NCBI GenBank assembly: GCA_944474755.1
Contig: OX104114.1
Coordinates: forward strand, 26,621,220-26,685,219
DNA length: 64,000 nt
From: Limnoperna fortunei
Lineage: Eukaryota; Mollusca; Bivalvia; Mytilida; Modiolidae
Direction: 5' to 3'
The translations under genes were made by a program, and so were the position numbers. Below, in pieces: positions 58,266 through 64,000 of this stretch (the stretch's first letter is position 1; every line of letters starts with the position of its first letter). Below the pieces are notes generated by a model that ran no database searches, was not told the origin of the DNA, and saw nothing but the letters and a program-made list of their open reading frames with translations.

Positions 58266-59281
58266 TCACAACTCATCTTTTTGTTTTTCAATTTTAAAAT
58301 TTTGATCGATTGAAGTTCTAACTCCTTCTGGATTTCTATTAATTTTACTATTTAATTCCTCTTGTTTTCTTCTAATATAATCATCTATACTTTCAAAATC
58401 ATTTCCCTCTGTCAATTTTTCTGGAATGTGTTCCAAAACTTTTTGCTCACTAGTCACTAACTCTGTCTGAGCAGAACTGTATCCAGAGTTATCATTCTTA
58501 GTTTGGACATCAACATGGCTGCCATCATTTTTTGTTTCTTGTAGAATTTCTTCCTCTGTTACATAGGATGGAAGACTGTCGGATGTTTGAGTGGAGTCAT
58601 GTAAAACATTGTCTTGTAATACTGATTTGGATTTCTGAAATGATTGGCTTAAAACAAATTTTTTTTCTATTTCTAAAGCATTTGCTAATTCGTCAAACAG
58701 TTTTTGGGATGTTTTGTCAATAGAACCCAAATTATAATATGCAGCCTCAATAAGTCTGGCTAAAGCTGCGAGGTAGTTATCTTGGTTGGCTAAAGATCGA
58801 AAATTAGTTCTTTCCTGTAAAATATCCACTATATATTTATATAAATCAGCTACTTGTGGTTGTTGACCAGACACTGAAGACACCACTTTATCAAACTTAA
58901 ACGATAACTGTTTAGATCCATCTGGCATAGTTGTGAGCAATATGACATCATCATCTGTCACTGCTGGAACTTCTGGTTGATTATCTTCTTTAGTATTGAC
59001 TTTAACGTTCATTTGCACTTTGTTTGTCCCAGCCTGATATTTATAAAATGAATTATCCCCCTGAGTTTCTTCTTTTGGGGTAAAACTTGTTTTCTCTTCT
59101 TGAGATTGAGGATTAGTTGCCTCCATTGTGGAATGAGTCATTTTCACCCTTTCTGCTTTTACATGGACTGTTATTTTTGGCATATTTTCTGTGCGTCTAG
59201 TAGGTCCTTCAGCAAAAACAGGCGGAGTCTCAGGTCCTTTATTATTATTATTATTTACTGGTATATCTGGTTTAAAATATT
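58266..59281 (-). CDS. EDEM3 terminal exon
   Basis: 1016 nt after acceptor 'tgaaatttcag', ending TGA at 58266-58268. It encodes 337 whole residues plus one shared with the previous exon: poly-Asn run, acidic Ser/Thr-rich sequence, PDGSKQLSFKFDKVV, a helical segment rich in Leu/Ala (LANQDNYLAALARLIEAAYY) and a final KDEL. Confidence 0.9.
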
Positions 59282-62200
59282 CTGAAATTTCAAAGAAAAT
59301 GATAAACATTACTCAAGGTTTTTTCAATTTTAGACATAAACCACCAAAAGAGTATTGTATACATAAAACTGTCTTCATGAGTACACTAATGCAGGGTACA
59401 GAAGCAAAACCTTGTTCGATATCAGAATAAATGTGTGCACAGTGCAGACAAACGTATGAGAGGTATTTAATGACAGAAAAGAAAAGTGAAAGAAGTCTGG
59501 ACATATGTGAGCTCTTATTTTTAAATATTTTACCTCACTTTCAGTCATATCTCATCCGGGATGAAGCTGTTTTACCCAACAAAAAGCCTGGTTTGTCATA
59601 TATGCAGCAAAAGTTATTTTTGGAACTTATAGAAAATCTCCAAGATGTGTACATTGTCAAAGGAAATGAGTGTCATGTTATATGAAATAATAATCATTCC
59701 AATACATGTGAACAGTTACTAATAATACAATTATTAACACCGACTAACCTTTATTTAAAAATTTTTTTTTCCAAAAATAATTATCTCAGTATTTTAGCAT
59801 ATTTTATACCAAAAGGATTAATATGACTAGATGTTTAATATGCTGCTTTTCTACTGGTGCCATGGTATTACTTGCTTGAAGGGAAAATAGCATAAGGCCA
59901 ATACAAACAATGAGAAGAATGAGATTTCACATGGCTTTTTTACCAATGAAACAGATCCCTAGATGAAGCTTAAAAGTTGGTAAACCTAAGATAGCAATTC
60001 ACAGTATATTCCCTTTGGTGTTTTACTAGTTTTTTCTACTGAAGGAAGGATTTCTTCTGGTACTTTGGCTTCCTCACCCAATAAAAACTGTTTGCCACAG
60101 TATTGCTGAAAAATTGCTGAAAGTATTTTAAACAAACAAATAAATCTAACAAGTTGTCTACTTGTACAAGACAAGTGTGGACACAGAAAAACGTCTCGCC
60201 TGCATTCCGCATCAGTAACGAAAAAAAATTTTGTCATAAGCATTACGTAAATAGCATTAAATATCAGCAGCGGCCTGTATACCAAATATTGTCACCATAC
60301 CATGCATAGTTACAGGAACTGTCCTATTACAAAAACTTTAACGTAGTCACTGGACCATGAAATTTAGGTCAAGGTCAGGTGACACCTACCAGACAGTCAT
60401 ATACTATTCATCAGCAACCTATATACTAAATATTGTCATCCTACCATGCCTTGTTACAGGGGAACAGCAGGAACACAAAAACTATAATGTAGTAGCTGGA
60501 CCGTGAAATTGAGGTCAAGGTCAGGTGACACCTACCAGACAGTCATGTACTAGTCATCAGCAACCTATATACCAAATATTGTCATCCTACCATGCGTAGT
60601 TACAGAGGAACTGTCATAACCCAAAAACTTTAACGTAGTCGCTGGACCATGAAATTGAGGTCAAGGTCATGTGACACCTACTAGACAGTCATGTACTAGT
60701 CCTCAGCAACCTATATAACAAATATTGTCATCCTACCATGGGTAGTTACAGAGGAACTGTTGTAACTCAAAAACTTTAAAGAAGTCGCTGGACCATGAAA
60801 TTGAGAACAAGGTCAGGTGACACCTACCAGACAGTCATTCACTAGTCATCAGCAACCTATACAGCAAATATTGTCATCCTACCATGCTTAGTTACAGAGG
60901 AACTGCCGTAACTCAAAAACTGAAACGTAGTCCCTGGACCATGAAATTGAGATCAAGGTCAGGTGACAGACTGGCAAGTACTTATCATAAGCTACCTCTG
61001 TACCAATTTGATAGACCTAGTGCTTGAGCTTACAAATATATGAAGCAAAATGTCAAGTGTTTACATCGCCGCCGCAGGATTCCCATACATGTCTCGCCTC
61101 CAGCGACTTTTGTCGCAGGCGAGACAAAAACCATACTGAATTTTTATATTGCTAATTAATTGAAACATTGCCTGCCTTTACTGTGCTTTTAACATAAATG
61201 TTGGGGGGCATTCATAATAATAAAAAAAAATAATAAAGGTAAAATCTAGATGGAAAAGTGAAATTCCACTTATAAAGTGGACAAATAATTTATACAGATT
61301 TACATTCACTCCTTCCTACCTTCACTTTTACGTGTATGTGCCAACATAACCTCAGTTTCTGGGCTGGCCATTAAAACTTGTAACAAATTATGTCCTTCCT
61401 TATGAAATAGAAAGAGCATGGGTATTTTGACATCTTGTGTTCCATCTCCAGACATGGCAAACAACATCTGTCCTTCCACAGTACTGCCTTGTGTATGATC
61501 TATAAATAGGAATTTAAAATAAACATTGCAAATGATGACACTTTAGGCATTTTCTTTCAAATTAAAATCCTTAGAACTATTCTAGCTTAATATATACCCA
61601 ATCCCAGGACAGGTTGTGTTACAGAGTATAGGGTATCAGTCATGAAAGCTGTCCTAATATATACCCAACCCCAGGACAGGTTGTGTTACAGGGTACCAGT
61701 CATGAAAGTTGTCCTTATATATACCCAAAACCAGGACAGGTTCTGTTACAGAGTATAGGGTATCAGTCATGAAAGCTGTCCTAATATATACCCAACACTA
61801 GGACAGGTTGTGTTACAGGGTACCAGTCATGAAAGTTGTCCTAATATATATCCAACCCCAGGACAAGTTCTGTTAGAGAGTATATGATACCAGTCATGAA
61901 AGATGTCCTTATATATACCCAACCCCAGGACAGGTTGTGTTACAGGGTACCAGTCATGAAAGTTGTTCTAATATATACCCAACCCCAAAGGTTGTGTTAC
62001 AGAGTACAGGGTACCAGTCATGAAAGCTGTTCCAATATATACCCAACCCCAGGACAGGTTATGTTATAAGGTACCAGTCATTAGAGCTGTTTACACAAGA
62101 TATTGCATTGAATTAGCAGTTTACAAAACAAAACCAACATGGAGTCTGGATTTATTCTTGATTCGATAGATTTAGTTGATTTTTTTTACTGCAAAAGTTT

Positions 62201-63505
62201 GAAATAGACCAGTATTCTTATAACAATGAGATCAGTATTGTCCTTTTTCATAAATAATACAATCATACTGATAGTTATTCTTAATGTGTAATAATTTGGG
62301 GAAGTCACATTTCCAAAATTAAAAATATGATTCTTTATTGGAATAGAAAACTAACATACACAAATATTTGCAGACCTCTGTATCAATTATATTTCAAGAC
62401 CTTAGTAAATTATTTATAGAGGACATTAAATGTGGAATATATATACATAATGTTTGTGTATTACAATGAAAGTTGTTGTTTCTGTATTACAATGTCATAT
62501 GTTAACAGTAAAAGAAACATCTACGTATACTCCATATTTAAAAAAAATTTACAAGATGATATGCTAAAATAGTGGAGAATAGAAAATGTACATAATTTAC
62601 CTATAACAATTCCTCCTATAGCACCTGCACTCTGTATATGTCTGGCCTAAAATTGAAAAAAATCTTACAGTTCAAGGTCACTGTGATATATCTATATGAG
62701 AACAGCCATAACAATGTAAGTTAATAGTTCTCATAACAATCTTACAATTCAATGTCATTGTGATACATCTCCATGGGGCTGAATGAATTGCGGTTCTGCA
62801 CAACCAGACTTCGGACATGACTAGAGTAAAATGGATCAGTGTTCAGGACATGTTCTTCTGTTTCCTGTGCCGATTTCAGAGGTAGTGCAGACAGAAAAGT
62901 GACAAAATAAGATGGCTTCCAACATATTATGGTGTATCAGTGCATCAATCATCGCTTGTTTTTAAGGATTGGGATTTTTTACTTCCCATATATATACTAG
63001 AGATTGTAAGAAAAATTCAGAGGTTTTCCTTTCCGGAACATCTCCATATCCACAAGGTTATTGATGTGTATCTGGAACAAGTCCAAGACTGAGGAACTGT
63101 GCAGCCCCTATGAGAACAGCATTTACAGTTTAAATAAATAACAAATTTCAACAAAAACTGTACTAAAGCCAAGTATGCTAATTCTATAGAGTTAACATTC
63201 AATAACAAGCTAATCTAACTTTTTTTTTTAACTTCTTATGAATATATAGATCTAGAAAAAAGTGTAATATCTTCAATTAAAGATAATGCTACTGTTTGTC
63301 TTATTTCTGACGAAGATGCTGCCTTCAACTATTGTAAAAACATTTGGATACAGTCTAAAAGCAATGTAAATTTTTTTTGGCTTACCTTATCATTAAACAT
63401 ACACTCCCCTCTCTCTGCAATAACAATCTTATTTTTCATCTCTGCAGCATTTGCTAACGGACCACATGCTTTAAATGGTTCTGCAATCACCAAACCTCCT
63501 TGTAC
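58266..63505 (-). CDS. EDEM3, 3' portion (PA domain and C-terminal region; gene continues past the right edge)
   Basis: Four exons in phase: 63505-63386, 62646-62601, 61499-61320, 59281-58266 (1362 nt, last 453 residues). EDEM3 is an ER-luminal alpha-1,2-mannosidase-like protein that trims N-glycans of misfolded glycoproteins for ER-associated degradation. The first three exons encode the protease-associated domain (VIAEPFKACGPLANAAEMKN, GECMFNDK, ARHIQSAGAIGGIVID, MLFAMSGDGTQDVKIPMLFL). The last exon is long, acidic and low complexity with one more conserved block (DVILLTTMPDGSKQLSFKFD), ending QKDEL, the ER-retrieval signal. The catalytic GH47 domain lies outside the window. Introns contain minisatellites and a pearl-like element. 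Confidence 0.9.
60019..60147 (+). mobile_element. SINE fragment
   Basis: 'ttctggtactttggcttcct', 'cacccaataaaaactg' and 'gctgaaaaattgctgaaagt' with a caaa-rich tail match the SINE 3' body in plus orientation. It lies in an EDEM3 intron, immediately beside a pearl-like element. Confidence 0.75.
60170..61126 (-). mobile_element. Pearl-like element, copy 2, opposite orientation
   Basis: Reverse-oriented relative of 48724-49985: it starts 'acaagtgtggacacagaaaaacgtctcgcc', has about five 146-bp core units ('ggtcaaggtcaggtgacacc', 'agtcatgtactagtcatcag') and ends with the GTCTCGCC...GGCGAGAC palindrome at 61091-61125. Core units are more diverged from each other than in copy 1. It lies in the EDEM3 intron before the terminal exon. 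Confidence 0.7.
61320..61499 (-). CDS. EDEM3 PA-domain exon 3
   Basis: 180 nt with an acceptor ending ATAG and donor GTAGGA. Second half of the PA domain (AMSGDGTQDVKIPMLFLFHK) and a short linker ending HTRKSE. Confidence 0.9.
61588..62085. repeat. Minisatellite, about 54-66-bp units
   Basis: About eight units: 'taatatatacccaacccc', 'aggacaggttgtgttacag' and 'accagtcatgaaagctgtc'. Units alternate between a longer form with 'agtatagggt' and a shorter one. It lies in an EDEM3 intron; open frames through it are by-products of the repeat. Confidence 0.85.
62601..62646 (-). CDS. EDEM3 PA-domain exon 2
   Basis: 46-nt microexon-like segment, acceptor 'caattttag', donor GTAAAT. It encodes ARHIQSAGAIGGIVI plus one base that completes Asp in the next exon. 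Confidence 0.88.
63386..63505 (-). CDS. EDEM3 PA-domain exon 1
   Basis: 120 nt, phase 0, acceptor 'tatttgtcag', donor GTAAGC. It encodes VQGGLVIAEPFKACGPLANA and KIVIAERGECMFNDK, the start of the PA fold. The upstream exon is outside the window. Confidence 0.9.
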
Positions 63506-63647
63506 CTGACAAATAAAACAAAGATATAAAATAGAACAAAAGAAACCTCATAATGCTAAACCCCTTTGCTTATTAATACCTTATTTAGTCAATTTCATTT
63601 TTAGTACAGATGCCAGTATATGAAGGTCTGCTCCAATAAAATCAAAG

Positions 63648-63872
63648 AATGTCTCCATAAGAAGTATAGTGTTCCTATAATGTCTCCGTAAGAAAAATAG
63701 TCCCTATAATGTCTCCATAAGAAGTATAGTCCCTATATGTCTCCATAAGAAGAATATTCCCTATAATGTCTCCGTAAGAAGTAATAGGATATCCCCTATA
63801 ATGTCTCCTTAAGATGTATATGCCCTATAATGTCTCCTTGAGATGTATGTGCCCTATAATGTCTCCATAAGA
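63648..63872. repeat. Minisatellite, about 30-bp unit
   Basis: About eight units of 'atgtctccataagaagtata' plus 'gtccctata', with variants 'ccgtaagaag' and 'ccttaagatg'. It lies in the EDEM3 intron upstream of the first visible PA exon. Confidence 0.8.
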
Positions 63873-64000
63873 TGTATCAATCTAATTAAAATTAAATCTT
63901 TCACTTGCTCCCCCCTTTTTGCTATGGTCGCTGCGTGTAGATCTAACAACATCCCATTACAGGTCACGTCAGGGGTCATATGCATTGATTTTCTGTTAGC
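63873..64000. other. Right edge, EDEM3 intron
   Basis: No exon is recognised between 63506 and the end of the window. Upstream EDEM3 exons encoding the mannosidase domain should lie beyond 64000. Confidence 0.5.

Noticed and set aside
61884..62069. Open frame through the 61588-62085 array
   Set aside because: A by-product of a tandem repeat whose unit length happens to stay open; not a gene.

Overview
This window looks like nuclear DNA of a bivalve mollusc, most probably a mussel (Mytilidae). The evidence is high A+T content, small phase-consistent exons separated by kilobase introns with GT..AG borders, no bacterial-style gene packing, and repeat families I associate with bivalves. These include a tRNA-headed SINE with the A-box TGGCCGAGTGG, 'pearl'-type elements with a core of 146-bp tandem units bordered by GTCTCGCC/GGCGAGAC, and many short inverted-repeat elements. 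The species assignment is inference from memory, not a database result.

There are five protein-coding loci. (1) About 5784-9384, minus strand: a C2H2 zinc-finger gene. Its 3' coding exon is clear; four short upstream exons are proposed from splice sites and phase. (2) 15379-25575, minus: a complete six-exon SAPCD2 homologue (suppressor APC domain protein, spindle orientation). (3) 34322-45376, minus: a complete eight-exon EXOSC2/RRP4, a cap subunit of the RNA exosome, 294 aa. (4) 45630-51183, plus: a four-exon gene for a 115-aa, two-helix membrane protein resembling TMEM141. Its start codon lies 253 bp from that of EXOSC2 in head-to-head orientation, so the two probably share a promoter. (5) 58266 to beyond the right edge, minus: the 3' part of EDEM3, with the protease-associated domain and a long C-terminal exon ending in KDEL. 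Exons of genes 2-5 join in phase without stops.

The rest is introns and intergenic DNA full of mobile-element remains: at least eight SINE copies or fragments, two pearl-like elements in opposite orientation, three fragments of a reverse-transcriptase element, a 4.0-kb element with about 480-bp terminal inverted repeats, a TTAA-flanked MITE carrying a THAP-like remnant (Kolobok-like), an 838-bp element with clustered GTCGTTTCGCCC-type subterminal motifs, a Tigger/pogo-like element inserted in a minisatellite, and several minisatellites. Several insertions can be checked inside the window because an empty copy of the target sequence is also present.

The conserved genes are housekeeping or cell-biological (RNA decay, ER glycoprotein quality control, spindle orientation, small membrane protein) and do not form a pathway. 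From memory, human SAPCD2, TMEM141 and EXOSC2 all map to 9q34 and EDEM3 to 1q25, so their proximity here may be old linkage. I found no convincing novel molecular system; the most informative non-genic features are the nested and paired mobile elements.
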